A stretch of 64,000 nucleotides of DNA from the IMG/VR virus record IMGVR_UViG_3300031576_000005, positions 62,001 to 126,000 of that record. One strand, 5' to 3'. The first letter of the stretch is position 1. The number at the start of each line of letters is the position of its first letter. This DNA comes from a virus. The position numbers and the translations under genes were made by a program. The notes beneath the pieces were generated by a model. That model worked only from the letters and a program-made list of their open reading frames with translations, was not told the origin of the DNA and did not search any database. Shown here one piece after another: positions 26,433 through 33,957 of this stretch.

Positions 26433-27472
26433 TCATTTATCCTTTTTTCAAAATCAATCATTTCTTCAATTATCTCATCTAGAGTTTTTGTTGGATTCCA
26501 ACCAAGTATTGTTTTAGCCTTTGTCGCGTCTCCTATTAAGTGCGGAACCTCGGCTGGACGATATAAAGATTTCAGAGACTCTACTAATACCAATCCATCT
26601 TCAATAGATATTTCTTGCTGTGGCGTATCATCAATATTATTTAATTTTGTCCAAGATAATTTATGACCTAATTTTTCAAATGTTTTATTACAAAAATCTT
26701 TAACGCTTGTTGTTATTCCAGAAGCAATACAAAAATCATCCGGGATATTATGCTCTAAAATTAATTCTACAGCTTTAGCTGTATCACCAGCCCAAATCCA
26801 ATCTCTAGTTGGCGTCAAATTACCTAAATATAGCGGCGTAATTGGCAACCCACATTGAATTTCGTTATGAATCCTAACGGCTTCTGTTATTATCTTTTTT
26901 GTGACAAATTCTGGTCCGCGCAAGGGACTCTCAAAGTTAAAACTGATTAAATTAGAAGCGAAAATTTTATATGATTCTCTAAAATTAATTGTAGTATGCA
27001 ATCCTAAGCACTTAGCACATCCATATGGGCTTCGTGGCATCAGTAGAGACTTTTCGTTATATGGAAAATCTTTCCCATTTCCGAAGATTTCCGAAGAAGA
27101 CATCTGGAGAAAACGAGTTTCTGGAGAATATTTTTTAATGGCATCTAAACAACGATAAACCCCAATTCCAGTAACGTCGAGTGTATAAGCCCCTATATCC
27201 CAACTACTTCCAACAAATGATTGAGCGGCAGTATTAGCAAATAAGTCAGGCTTATACTTATCAACCACCCTATCAATAGAGGATTGGTCAGCTAGGTCAA
27301 AATGTTCAATAGTAACTTTATCCAACAAATAAAAATGTTTTAATCTCCATGGATTCCAATTAGCAGAACGTCTAGCTCCACCAATAACCTTATATCCCTT
27401 TTCAAGATAAAGCTTTGTCAAATATGCTGCAAGCTGTCCTGTTATCCCGGTGATTAGAATAGTTTTACTCAT
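26429..27472 (-). CDS. gmd: GDP-mannose 4,6-dehydratase
   Basis: 347 residues, the usual length. NAD(P) motif GITGQLA (9-15), SSSEIFG (125-131) and the catalytic SPYGCAK with Y150 and K154 mark an extended SDR; NFESPLRGPEFVTKKI is a GMD signature. It converts GDP-D-mannose to GDP-4-keto-6-deoxy-D-mannose, the branch point for fucose, rhamnose, perosamine and colitose. A ColD-like 3-dehydrase at 52590-53807 could use the product. GMD normally has GQDG where this has GQLA, a mild change. A promoter with the -10 box 6 nt before the ATG precedes it. Confidence 0.85.
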   Translation of the reverse strand: MSKTILITGITGQLAAYLTKLYLEKGYKVIGGARRSANWNPWRLKHFYLLDKVTIEHFDLADQSSIDRVVDKYKPDLFANTAAQSFVGSSWDIGAYTLDVTGIGVYRCLDAIKKYSPETRFLQMSSSEIFGNGKDFPYNEKSLLMPRSPYGCAKCLGLHTTINFRESYKIFASNLISFNFESPLRGPEFVTKKIITEAVRIHNEIQCGLPITPLYLGNLTPTRDWIWAGDTAKAVELILEHNIPDDFCIASGITTSVKDFCNKTFEKLGHKLSWTKLNNIDDTPQQEISIEDGLVLVESLKSLYRPAEVPHLIGDATKAKTILGWNPTKTLDEIIEEMIDFEKRINE

Positions 27473-27478
27473 ATTATT

Positions 27479-27507
27479 ATATTATCACTTTACTAATTAA
27501 ATTTCAA
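27479..27507 (-). promoter_or_regulatory. predicted leaderless promoter for gmd
   Basis: TTGAAA (27507-27502), a 17-nt spacer and TAATAT (27484-27479), then exactly 6 nt to ATG 27472. A perfect TATAAT overlaps at 27481-27476. With the first choice, transcription would begin at the A of ATG. Confidence 0.5.
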
Positions 27508-27723
27508 CTAAATAATCCCTCAGATTCAAAATGTTTGATAAGATTGCGAAAACCAATAGCCACAACTTGATTTTTATGATAAATCACTGGCGTTGGCCGC
27601 CCCTTTACTCGGTTCTAGGGTTTCGTCGGTTAAAATCAATCCTGGGTTGATTCCTTGCCATTCTAGGAACATAATGCAAAGATTTAATTCTTGCCCACAT
27701 TTGGGACTTCTAATTTGCCACAT
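27504..27723 (-). CDS. glutaredoxin-like protein, frameshifted at G4
   Basis: The ATG of a TAATATG junction starts MWQIRSPKCGQELNLCIMF, but the frame ends after 49 codons. Removing one G from the GGGG run (27603-27600 on the - strand) restores GRPTPVIYHKNQVVAIGF and RNLIKHFESEGLFS to the TGA at 27504, 72 residues in all. The restored C-half has the thioredoxin-fold TP-V (cis-Pro) strand and GF...L helix of glutaredoxins; only one Cys (C9) stands at the usual CxxC place. The redox role is tentative. The leaderless gmd promoter overlaps its end. Confidence 0.45.
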
Positions 27724-27724
27724 A

Positions 27725-27934
27725 TTATTTCCATTCCATGTCTTTGCCCCACGTAATTGTCATCCATCCAAGCGATAATTGGGTTGATTGGCCTCCATCA
27801 TAATAACCCACCGGCCATTTACCTATCTGAAATTTCTTATGGAGAAATAATGATATAAAATTATACTTAATATATGGGGCTTCGTCCCAATATTGTTTAT
27901 ATTGATGGTGATATTTATATGTTAAAAGTCTCAT
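27725..27934 (-). CDS. hypothetical aromatic-rich protein
   Basis: 69 residues from the ATG of a TAATATG junction after the phosphoesterase stop; an upstream ATG lies inside that gene. It is rich in Tyr, Trp, His and Lys (YKYHHQYKQYWDEAPYIKY, then GYYDGGQ and TWGKDMEWK). The gene after it also starts at a TAATATG junction, so these small genes form one translation chain. No family recognised. Confidence 0.5.
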   Translation of the reverse strand: MRLLTYKYHHQYKQYWDEAPYIKYNFISLFLHKKFQIGKWPVGYYDGGQSTQLSLGWMTITWGKDMEWK

Positions 27935-27935
27935 A

Positions 27936-28640
27936 TTAAACTTCGTGACAAGAAAACTTTTCATTCTCTAGTATAGCATAATGATTCAGGTTGGTATCTA
28001 GGCAAAGATTTGATGAATTTTTTCCAGGTATTTCTAATGGCATTTTACAAATTGTGTGTCCAAAGATTTGATTTACGTTATCTATCGGCTCAAATTCTTC
28101 TCTTAGGTCTAACCACGTTATTCCACCATAATCACTCCACCCTCCCCTCGCCTTTCCAACACCAACGTATTGGGAATACAAATTGGCTTCGCACGCTTTA
28201 ATAGCCTCGTCGCAACACTGTTGAATATGTTCTGGATTTATTCCATTTAAAGGATGGCTAAATACATATGGGGATATACCAGCATGTGAGATATAAAAGT
28301 CCTGATGATAATAAAAAAGTTTAAATTTATCCCAATCTTCTTTCGTCAAAATCGAATTAATTACTTTACATTTTTTATATGTAAAACCAGAACATGTAAG
28401 CCATGTGTTGCTAGGAAATCTATATCCGATGGTATGATTACCCCAGATATGAATCCTATTCGACTGATTAATAGAAAATTTAACCCATTCCGCAGTTTTT
28501 TCAGCGTCTTTTTCAGTTCCCTGCCAAGAGTCAAATTCGTCTCCCAAAATAATAGCTAAATCCCATTTATTAGATTGTAGTATTTTTTCCGCTTTCTCAG
28601 AACGGTCGTGGATATCGGGCAAAATGATGGTAGTATTCAT
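27936..28640 (-). CDS. calcineurin-like metallophosphoesterase
   Basis: 234 residues with all motifs of the family in order: LPDIHDR (D9, H11), ILGDEFD, IWGNHT, FYISHAG and FGHTIC. These ligate two metals for phosphate ester hydrolysis. Bacterial and phage members include protein phosphatases, Ap4A hydrolases and polynucleotide phosphatases; the substrate cannot be chosen from sequence, though the outline (short, with a late GHT) is closest to the PPP-type or Ap4A phosphatases. It lies between a glycosyltransferase and small unknown genes. Confidence 0.8.
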   Translation of the reverse strand: MNTTIILPDIHDRSEKAEKILQSNKWDLAIILGDEFDSWQGTEKDAEKTAEWVKFSINQSNRIHIWGNHTIGYRFPSNTWLTCSGFTYKKCKVINSILTKEDWDKFKLFYYHQDFYISHAGISPYVFSHPLNGINPEHIQQCCDEAIKACEANLYSQYVGVGKARGGWSDYGGITWLDLREEFEPIDNVNQIFGHTICKMPLEIPGKNSSNLCLDTNLNHYAILENEKFSCHEV

Positions 28641-28642
28641 AT

Positions 28643-29662
28643 TTATTTTAATAGTCTAGTTAATTCACAACTCAACAAAACCGCACTTTTTTCCCAAGTA
28701 AATTGTTTAGCCGTTGTAACAGCATTTTTTGATAGATAATCGAGCCAGTCTTTTTCGGCGTGTCTCATTCTATACATAGCATTCATTAAATCTTTGTTAC
28801 CGGTTTCCGCCCAATATGCTGGTCGCGTGTAGCTATTCAAAGGAAACATATGGTTTCGACAACCTATGCTATTTAAAAAATTTAGATGCTCTTGAGTAAT
28901 CACTTGAATATTGTGTTCCACCGCGATGCCATTAAATTCATGTCTTAAAAATTCATCCATACCACAATATTTAATACCAATAAGTGGTTTTCCCATAGCC
29001 ATTGCTTCCAATGCCGGCATATTCCAGGTGCTGCTTCTACTTATAGATATCGCCACATCTGAATTGCTATATATTGTTTTTACATGGTCAAAGGATTGGG
29101 TATTATCCGTATCGTGAATAACATTCGCTTTATAAGTACTAGCTACGGCCTTTACGTAGTTTTTAAATTCGTCAGTTGCCATTCTATCTTTTAAATATAG
29201 TTCTACCGTTGGGTCTCCCTTAAATAGCGTACAAAAAGCATGCAAAACAACCTCCGCACCCGTTCGAGCGTTACTTTCGCTAAAGTGTAAAAATCTAAAT
29301 TTTTCTGAAGCTGACCTTGGGACTGGTTTAAATATTTCTGTATCGACTCCCAATGGGAAATATCCCACCTTATCATATGGATAACTATCCGTTATGAAAA
29401 AAAGATTATCCAAAGAGCAACCAATAATTGGTCGCCCATTGGCCATTTGGATGACTGGAAAAGGTAATACTGTCTCGTATACGCAAATAAAAGCATCTGT
29501 TTTATGTCCATAATCGTTACATGTTGTAGAGTAAACTACTGTTTTGCCATTTTCATCATAAAGTCCGGCTTTCTTAGCCCCCTCGTTGAGATTATTTATG
29601 ATAATGCTGCTACTAAAAAACGAGTTAGCAGAAATATCGCCTTTAACACAGAATTTATACAT
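28643..29662 (-). CDS. GT4-type glycosyltransferase
   Basis: 339 residues. The C-half has the GT-B donor fold: YFPLGVDTEIFKP, FRFLHFSESNARTGAEVVL, YSNSDVAISISRSSTWNMPA and LEAMAMGKPLIGI, where the Glu of the E-x7-E region binds the nucleotide sugar. The N-half is degenerate. It would transfer a sugar from an NDP donor; acceptor unknown. It is one of at least five GT4-like genes in the window and lies next to the phosphoesterase in the sugar region. Confidence 0.75.
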   Translation of the reverse strand: MYKFCVKGDISANSFFSSSIIINNLNEGAKKAGLYDENGKTVVYSTTCNDYGHKTDAFICVYETVLPFPVIQMANGRPIIGCSLDNLFFITDSYPYDKVGYFPLGVDTEIFKPVPRSASEKFRFLHFSESNARTGAEVVLHAFCTLFKGDPTVELYLKDRMATDEFKNYVKAVASTYKANVIHDTDNTQSFDHVKTIYSNSDVAISISRSSTWNMPALEAMAMGKPLIGIKYCGMDEFLRHEFNGIAVEHNIQVITQEHLNFLNSIGCRNHMFPLNSYTRPAYWAETGNKDLMNAMYRMRHAEKDWLDYLSKNAVTTAKQFTWEKSAVLLSCELTRLLK

Positions 29663-29720
29663 ATTTATTGTTTTTTTTCTTTTATATTATCTAATTTTTT
29701 CATATTATTGCGAGTTTAAA

Positions 29721-30062
29721 TTATTTTAAAAATTTTACCATATCTTTAATTGCTAATACAACACAGGCTATGAATGTACGACATTCGCCTTGAGCTTCTT
29801 CGGATAAAAGATTTTCATGGGTTTTCTTGTATCCAAAAATCATTTTCATAAAAGTAAAAACTTCGCTATTAACTCTAGAGTCTATAAGAAATAGGTGAGA
29901 TAAATTATGTCTTTTGAATTTTGCACTTAATTCAGCCGCCTCCGTCATAAGATTTTTAGTCTCTTCGTCTAGGGAATTGATATATTCAAGAGCCTTGGCC
30001 TTTTCTGATTCGACCATGGCCTCGATATGTTCTGGATTTTTAGGGATGTTTATTTCACTCAT
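29721..30062 (-). CDS. hypothetical helical protein
   Basis: 113 residues, strongly helical: an acidic N-part (PEHIEAMVESEKAKALEYI), LMTEAAELSAKFKRHNLSHL and a more hydrophobic C-terminus (FIACVVLAIKDMVKFLK). It stands alone between a glycosyltransferase and a predicted promoter whose -10 box ends 6 nt before its ATG, so it may be expressed separately and early. No family recognised. Confidence 0.5.
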   Translation of the reverse strand: MSEINIPKNPEHIEAMVESEKAKALEYINSLDEETKNLMTEAAELSAKFKRHNLSHLFLIDSRVNSEVFTFMKMIFGYKKTHENLLSEEAQGECRTFIACVVLAIKDMVKFLK

Positions 30063-30068
30063 ATATAT

Positions 30069-30097
30069 AACATAGCAAAGTTTTAGACCTAATGCAA
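30069..30097 (-). promoter_or_regulatory. predicted leaderless promoter
   Basis: TTGCAT (30097-30092), 17 nt and TATGTT (30074-30069), then exactly 6 nt to ATG 30062. The 48-nt intergenic region also has an AT-only inverted repeat (AAAATAAT/ATTATTTT) just after the upstream gene's stop that could be a weak terminator. Confidence 0.45.
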
Positions 30098-30110
30098 CAA
30101 AATAATAAAA

Positions 30111-31160
30111 TTATTTTTCTAAAGCATCAAGCAATTGATTAAGAGAGTGTTTCCACGACCAATTATCTATAACTTCCTGTCGGCAAACTTTGGCTTTTTG
30201 TGCGTAAAAATCGTAATTATTTTTTATTTTAGATAATTTTTCATAAAAATCTGCGCCATCTAACCAGTTTATGTAAGCCAACCGTTCGTCTATCCACCCA
30301 TCTGGAAAATTCACGGGCAAGCCCCAATAATTTGAAACGATTTCTTTAAATTGCCCTAGTTCCATTCGTGAAACCATAACTTTTTCACAAGACGGATATA
30401 AATTAGTCGGACAATAATCGCATGTTATTACGGGAATTTCCATGGCGCTAGCCTCCGGAATACATAACCCAGCCGATGTATTATTTGGGCAATATGTTAA
30501 AACGTGGCACTTTGTAATTAATTCTCTCATTTCTGTCAAATCCATTCTCTTACAAATATATTCAACATTCATTCCTTTTTTTTTCATCTTTTCTACAAAA
30601 ATTGGTATCTTTTTAGCTCTATCGTCGGTATTCTTTATAATTAGCCGAACACTCTTATCATCGGCCCATAACGACATATACGCTTGCAGAACATGTTGTA
30701 TCCCCGACCTAAAATTCAAGCATATATTACTTAAAATTGTAAAATCATCGAATTTCTTAATTTGTTGTTGGGGGCACCAAAATTCTGTGTCGCACCCTAT
30801 ATCAATTGTTTTAGTGGGAAATCCATAGTTACTCCAAACATCCGCAATCTGTTTACTTAATCCACAAACGATATAGCGTTCATTTTCAAGCCTTTTACGA
30901 AAATTGATAAGAACATGGGGAAGAATGTTGCATTCCCATACATTGATTAATAATCTTATTTTATCTTCAAATCCAAACTCCCACTTTAAACCAGATGAAA
31001 AGACAACCGCATCTGTATCATTCTCATCACCCAATATATTCGTTTTTTTGAGTTCTTTATTTAAGTTCCAAAGAATTTGTCCAAAACTTCCCATATTTTG
31101 ATAATAACTCTCTCCCTCCGATTTTAATCGAGGGTCATCATCATAACAGAAAATTTTCAT
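30111..31160 (-). CDS. GT4-type glycosyltransferase
   Basis: 349 residues with a GT-B layout: an N-domain with INVWECNILPHVL, a linker PTKTIDIGCDTEFWCPQ, a donor-binding part with LTYCPNNTSAGLCIPEASAM (Glu of the E-x7-E region) and a terminal SWKHSLNQLL helix. This matches GT4 enzymes that use NDP sugars. The acceptor is unknown. It follows the HNH gene at 31165 by 4 nt and precedes a gap with a predicted promoter. Confidence 0.75.
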   Translation of the reverse strand: MKIFCYDDDPRLKSEGESYYQNMGSFGQILWNLNKELKKTNILGDENDTDAVVFSSGLKWEFGFEDKIRLLINVWECNILPHVLINFRKRLENERYIVCGLSKQIADVWSNYGFPTKTIDIGCDTEFWCPQQQIKKFDDFTILSNICLNFRSGIQHVLQAYMSLWADDKSVRLIIKNTDDRAKKIPIFVEKMKKKGMNVEYICKRMDLTEMRELITKCHVLTYCPNNTSAGLCIPEASAMEIPVITCDYCPTNLYPSCEKVMVSRMELGQFKEIVSNYWGLPVNFPDGWIDERLAYINWLDGADFYEKLSKIKNNYDFYAQKAKVCRQEVIDNWSWKHSLNQLLDALEK

Positions 31161-31164
31161 AAAA

Positions 31165-31884
31165 TTAACACAAACTATTTATATATAATTTGAATTTTTT
31201 AAATTGTTCGGGTGTATTGTGGCGACTCCCGAAAATCTTATGAAAAAGAATATGAAGGTCTTTAGAAATAGTTATCCCGTTAGAGACATTAAAACGTTCT
31301 TCGGGGTAGTCAGCCCAGTTGTAGAGATGGTGGACTACAAGTTTTCCACCAACACTTCCGGTGATTTGACAAGTATAATTGTCTCGTGTATAAACTGATT
31401 TTCGCCATTCGTTAGTTTTAGAGTTATAATGCCTATCATTTTCTCTTTCCTCTTTAGTTAAATCATGTCGCCATAAGGGATTTTGCTCTCCAAATTTACC
31501 AAATCTTGGATGTTTTTCTCTCTTGGTGGCTAAACTCATTTTTTTACGAGCTTCTTCGGTATGTCGCCTGCCAAAATTATGAGATAATTCTCCTCTCTTA
31601 CCATATTGACAACTTTTTTCTCCTTTTTGAGAAGAACTAATTCTTTGTTTTGTTTCTTCTTTATGATGCTTTCCAAAGACGGGAGAAAGTTCTCCAGATT
31701 TTCCGAACATTGGATTTCTTTCACCTTTGCTAGCACAAGATTTACAATAATCTCGCCCATTTCCTTTTAATACTCCGTATTTATCTAAAATCCTTTCTTT
31801 GCCACAATCATCGCAACGAACCAAACTTTTGAGCCTCCTTCTCTTTTCTCCATATGTATTCAAAAAATTTAAACAAACAATCAT
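31165..31884 (-). CDS. HNH homing endonuclease with NUMOD3 repeats
   Basis: 239 residues, intact. The start MIVCLNFLNTYGEKRR is nearly the same as in four other copies; a zinc finger (CDDCGKERI...CKSC) follows, then three NUMOD3-type repeats (GERNPMFGK, GELSPVFGK, KHPRFGKFG) and an HNH core (VVHHLYNWADYPEERF, SKDLHILFHKIF). The ATG lies in a TAATATG junction, so the gene sits between two others without harming either. It would cut a site in alleles lacking it. Confidence 0.85.
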   Translation of the reverse strand: MIVCLNFLNTYGEKRRRLKSLVRCDDCGKERILDKYGVLKGNGRDYCKSCASKGERNPMFGKSGELSPVFGKHHKEETKQRISSSQKGEKSCQYGKRGELSHNFGRRHTEEARKKMSLATKREKHPRFGKFGEQNPLWRHDLTKEERENDRHYNSKTNEWRKSVYTRDNYTCQITGSVGGKLVVHHLYNWADYPEERFNVSNGITISKDLHILFHKIFGSRHNTPEQFKKFKLYINSLC

Positions 31885-31885
31885 A

Positions 31886-32140
31886 TTATTTATCCATCTC
31901 TTGCAAGAATTTCTTCATTCGTTCTACCTTTTCCGAATCTAGGCAAACATGGTCAGCCCAAGGTTTTCCAGTTCTAACAATCTGCCAAACCCATCTTATA
32001 CGCTCTCTCCAAGATAGTATTGGATTTGTCACCGATAATTCCCAGACTGATACGTATAATGTCTTATCTTCAATATCATAATCAAATTCTAATGCATGTT
32101 GGGTGCAATCACATCGGAAGAATTCATATTTATTATTCAT
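31886..32140 (-). CDS. hypothetical protein, phage type
   Basis: 84 residues from ATG 32140, which lies inside the previous gene's last codons; an ATG at 32149 is also possible. It opens FFRCDCTQHALEFDYDIED, then VSVWELSVTNPILSWRERIR and WVWQIVRTGKPWADHVCL. The CDCTQHALEF start is familiar from small phage proteins of unknown role. Its stop forms the TAATATG start of an HNH gene. Function unknown. Confidence 0.5.
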   Translation of the reverse strand: MNNKYEFFRCDCTQHALEFDYDIEDKTLYVSVWELSVTNPILSWRERIRWVWQIVRTGKPWADHVCLDSEKVERMKKFLQEMDK

Positions 32141-32324
32141 AATCATCATCTTTCATAGCTTTAATTCCAGCAATCCATCCCCTGATATAACCATACAGGA
32201 AGAATGACCAACATAAGGGGCCAAAAAACAGTATCATCCAAATATTCTTTATTGTCCATTTTGCTATAGGGCTACAAAGATACCCCATAACCGACCAACC
32301 TAATAATATTAAAAATAATATCAT
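32133..32324 (-). CDS. small two-helix membrane protein, copy 3
   Basis: 63 residues from an ATG preceded by AAGGAAG. Two hydrophobic helices (ILFLILLGWSVMGYL and IWMILFFGPLCWSFFLYGY) are joined by a short charged loop, with a charged tail. WSVMGYL and FFGPLCW match the same motifs in the two genes just upstream, so this is the third of three tandem paralogues. The gene overlaps the previous stop (ATGA). Function unknown; a holin or superinfection protein are possible but unproven readings. Confidence 0.6.
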   Translation of the reverse strand: MILFLILLGWSVMGYLCSPIAKWTIKNIWMILFFGPLCWSFFLYGYIRGWIAGIKAMKDDDYE

Positions 32325-32497
32325 AACTTCCTTCTTTCTATATAGTCTCGAATCCAGGCGTAAATAAAAATTAACCAAACAATTGGTCCGAAAAATATTA
32401 CTAATCTAATATTGGTGGCTTTCCATTCTATTATGGAGAGGAACAAATATCCAATTATTGACCAATTTAATAATAAAATAAATAAAATAGGCATCAT
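32321..32497 (-). CDS. small two-helix membrane protein, copy 2
   Basis: 58 residues from an ATG that overlaps the previous stop and has GGGGGAG in front. It has the shared pattern: NWSIIGYL in the first helix and FFGPIVW in the second, with a basic end (YIERRKL). The ribosome site for the next copy (AGGAAG) lies in its last codons, as it does in copy 1, showing that whole gene units were duplicated. Function unknown. Confidence 0.6.
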   Translation of the reverse strand: MMPILFILLLNWSIIGYLFLSIIEWKATNIRLVIFFGPIVWLIFIYAWIRDYIERRKL

Positions 32498-32676
32498 AAT
32501 CTCCCCCTTAAGAATCTGATTATAGTTCGAAAAAACATAAAGACAAACATAGCCCAAACGATTGGCCCGCCAAGAAAGAAATATAGAACCTCCTCCCAGG
32601 CGGAATTAGTTGGCGTCTCCGAATAATATACACAGCCCAAAAACCCAACAATACTCCAAATAAGTAAAAATATCAT
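32494..32676 (-). CDS. small two-helix membrane protein, copy 1
   Basis: 60 residues with a GGGGGAG-type site before the ATG. Two helices: IFLLIWSIVGFLGCVYY, then FFLGGPIVWAMFVFMFF, joined by a short polar loop and ending basic (RFLRGRL). It is the most diverged of the three tandem copies but keeps WSIVGFL and GGPIVW. It starts inside the end of the upstream gene. Function unknown. Confidence 0.6.
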   Translation of the reverse strand: MIFLLIWSIVGFLGCVYYSETPTNSAWEEVLYFFLGGPIVWAMFVFMFFRTIIRFLRGRL

Positions 32677-32882
32677 ACCAGCTCCCCCTCTGATTGAAAG
32701 TTATATTGTTCATCGAAATTAGTTAAATGTTTATCAAGATTTGCTGTATTAATAATAAGCCAATCGCTTCTTTGAGAATAAAATTTTTGAATATAAGATT
32801 CCGCTTCAAAGATTGTTTTGAAGCCTGTTTTTGTTAGCCTCGAATAAACATCGGGGAGAAATAATGCTGTATAATTCTTCAT
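32673..32882 (-). CDS. hypothetical small protein
   Basis: 69 residues: MKNYTALFLPDVYSRLTKTG, IFEAESYIQKFYSQRSDWLI and an acidic end. A short alpha/beta layout is likely but no family is recognised. It is the first gene after a promoter whose -10 box ends 6 nt before its ATG and so would head a transcript with the three membrane-protein copies. Its stop overlaps the first of them (ATGA). Confidence 0.55.
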   Translation of the reverse strand: MKNYTALFLPDVYSRLTKTGFKTIFEAESYIQKFYSQRSDWLIINTANLDKHLTNFDEQYNFQSEGELV

Positions 32883-32888
32883 GTTCCA

Positions 32889-32917
32889 AATCTACCACTA
32901 TTTTTCTTTTTAGTCAA
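32889..32917 (-). promoter_or_regulatory. predicted leaderless promoter
   Basis: TTGACT (32917-32912), a 17-nt spacer and TAGATT (32894-32889), then exactly 6 nt to ATG 32882. The -35 matches the sigma-70 consensus at 5 of 6 positions, the best of this set. No Shine-Dalgarno fits between. Confidence 0.55.
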
Positions 32918-32922
32918 TAGTT

Positions 32923-33216
32923 TTATTCGATATTAAATCTTTTTGTGGTTTGTGTATATTCTATGTCTTTTTCTTCTGGTGTTTTAGCCTCGACTGGTTT
33001 ATTACAATTTTTGAAGATATAGAGCCTTTCTGCTTTTCCTATTATTTCGTACTCTTCTATTAGGAACGGCTGGTTTGTTTTGGTCACATTTGCTTGAATC
33101 AGAGGCAGGGAGTCGATATAATATAGATGTTCAGAATCCTCTTCTAAGACGGCAACCAAAGATTCTAAGATATCCTGTTCAATTAAATATCCAGAAATTG
33201 TTCTGATTAGGTTCAT
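32923..33216 (-). CDS. hypothetical protein
   Basis: 97 residues: a Leu/Ile-rich N-half (IRTISGYLIEQDILESLVAV), then polar strands (YEIIGKAERLYIFKNC) and a charged tail. It starts inside the end of the HNH gene (ATGA) and ends 40 nt before the promoter of the next transcript. No family recognised, and no motif suggests a role. Confidence 0.5.
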   Translation of the reverse strand: MNLIRTISGYLIEQDILESLVAVLEEDSEHLYYIDSLPLIQANVTKTNQPFLIEEYEIIGKAERLYIFKNCNKPVEAKTPEEKDIEYTQTTKRFNIE

Positions 33217-33956
33217 GATAGAATATCTAAGATATATTTTTCGAATTGCTTGAATTGCGATGGGGTGTTATTCTTAATTCCGAAAATCATATGAAAAAGA
33301 ATATGAAGGTCTTTGGAAATTGTGATTCCGTTATTCATATCAAAGCGAAGCTCTGGATAATTCGCATAATTGTACAAGTGATGAGCTACAAGTTCGCCGC
33401 CTTTTCGTCCGGTGATTTGGTCAATATAGTCGTCTCGTTTAAAAACTTTATTTCTCCATTCTAATGTCTTAGGATTATAATTTCTGTTTTTATTGTTTTC
33501 CCTTTCTTGTTGTGTTAAATCATCTCGCCACATAGGGTTTTTATTTCCTAAGTGAGATAATCTAATTTTTTCCAGATGCTCTTTGGTGTGGTGTTTTCCA
33601 TAAAATCCGGCGTCTTTACCATATCTACCGAACATAGCATTCTTTTCTCCGCTTCGTGCTTCGCTCATTTTTTTACGAGTTTCTTCAGAGGCTTTCTTCC
33701 CATAATTATTACCTTTACCTCCCTTTTGAGCTTCGCTAATTTTCTTACATCTTTCCAAAGAATAATGTTTACCATAGTTATAGGATTTTTCTCCCTTCGT
33801 GCAACAAGAAGCACAAAAACTAACTCCAACCCCTCGCTTTGCAGAGCCTTTTCTAATAATTCTTTCTTTTCCACAATCATCACACCGAACCAGACTTTTT
33901 ATAATAGTTCTTTTTCCATCTTCATATGTATTCAAAAAGTCTAAACAAACTATCAT
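33213..33956 (-). CDS. HNH homing endonuclease with NUMOD3 repeats
   Basis: 247 residues from the ATG of a TAATATG junction; four extra codons upstream belong to the previous gene's end. Start MIVCLDFLNTYEDGKR, zinc finger CDDCGKERI...CASC, three to four NUMOD3-type repeats (GKGNNYGKK, GEKNAMFGR, NKNPMWRDD) and an HNH core (VAHHLYNYANYPELRF, LHILFHMIFG). The frame is intact. It is the same family as at 4493, 23361, 31165 and 51790. Confidence 0.85.
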   Translation of the reverse strand: MIVCLDFLNTYEDGKRTIIKSLVRCDDCGKERIIRKGSAKRGVGVSFCASCCTKGEKSYNYGKHYSLERCKKISEAQKGGKGNNYGKKASEETRKKMSEARSGEKNAMFGRYGKDAGFYGKHHTKEHLEKIRLSHLGNKNPMWRDDLTQQERENNKNRNYNPKTLEWRNKVFKRDDYIDQITGRKGGELVAHHLYNYANYPELRFDMNNGITISKDLHILFHMIFGIKNNTPSQFKQFEKYILDILS

Positions 33957-33957
33957 A

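Noticed and set aside
27593-27778. + strand frame of 61 codons
   Set aside because: It overlaps two better-supported small - strand genes and has no ribosome site or neighbours on that strand.
29663-29720. 12-codon frame after a TAATATG junction (MKKLDNIKEKKQ)
   Set aside because: Too short and of low complexity to call; possibly a leader peptide, but without support.
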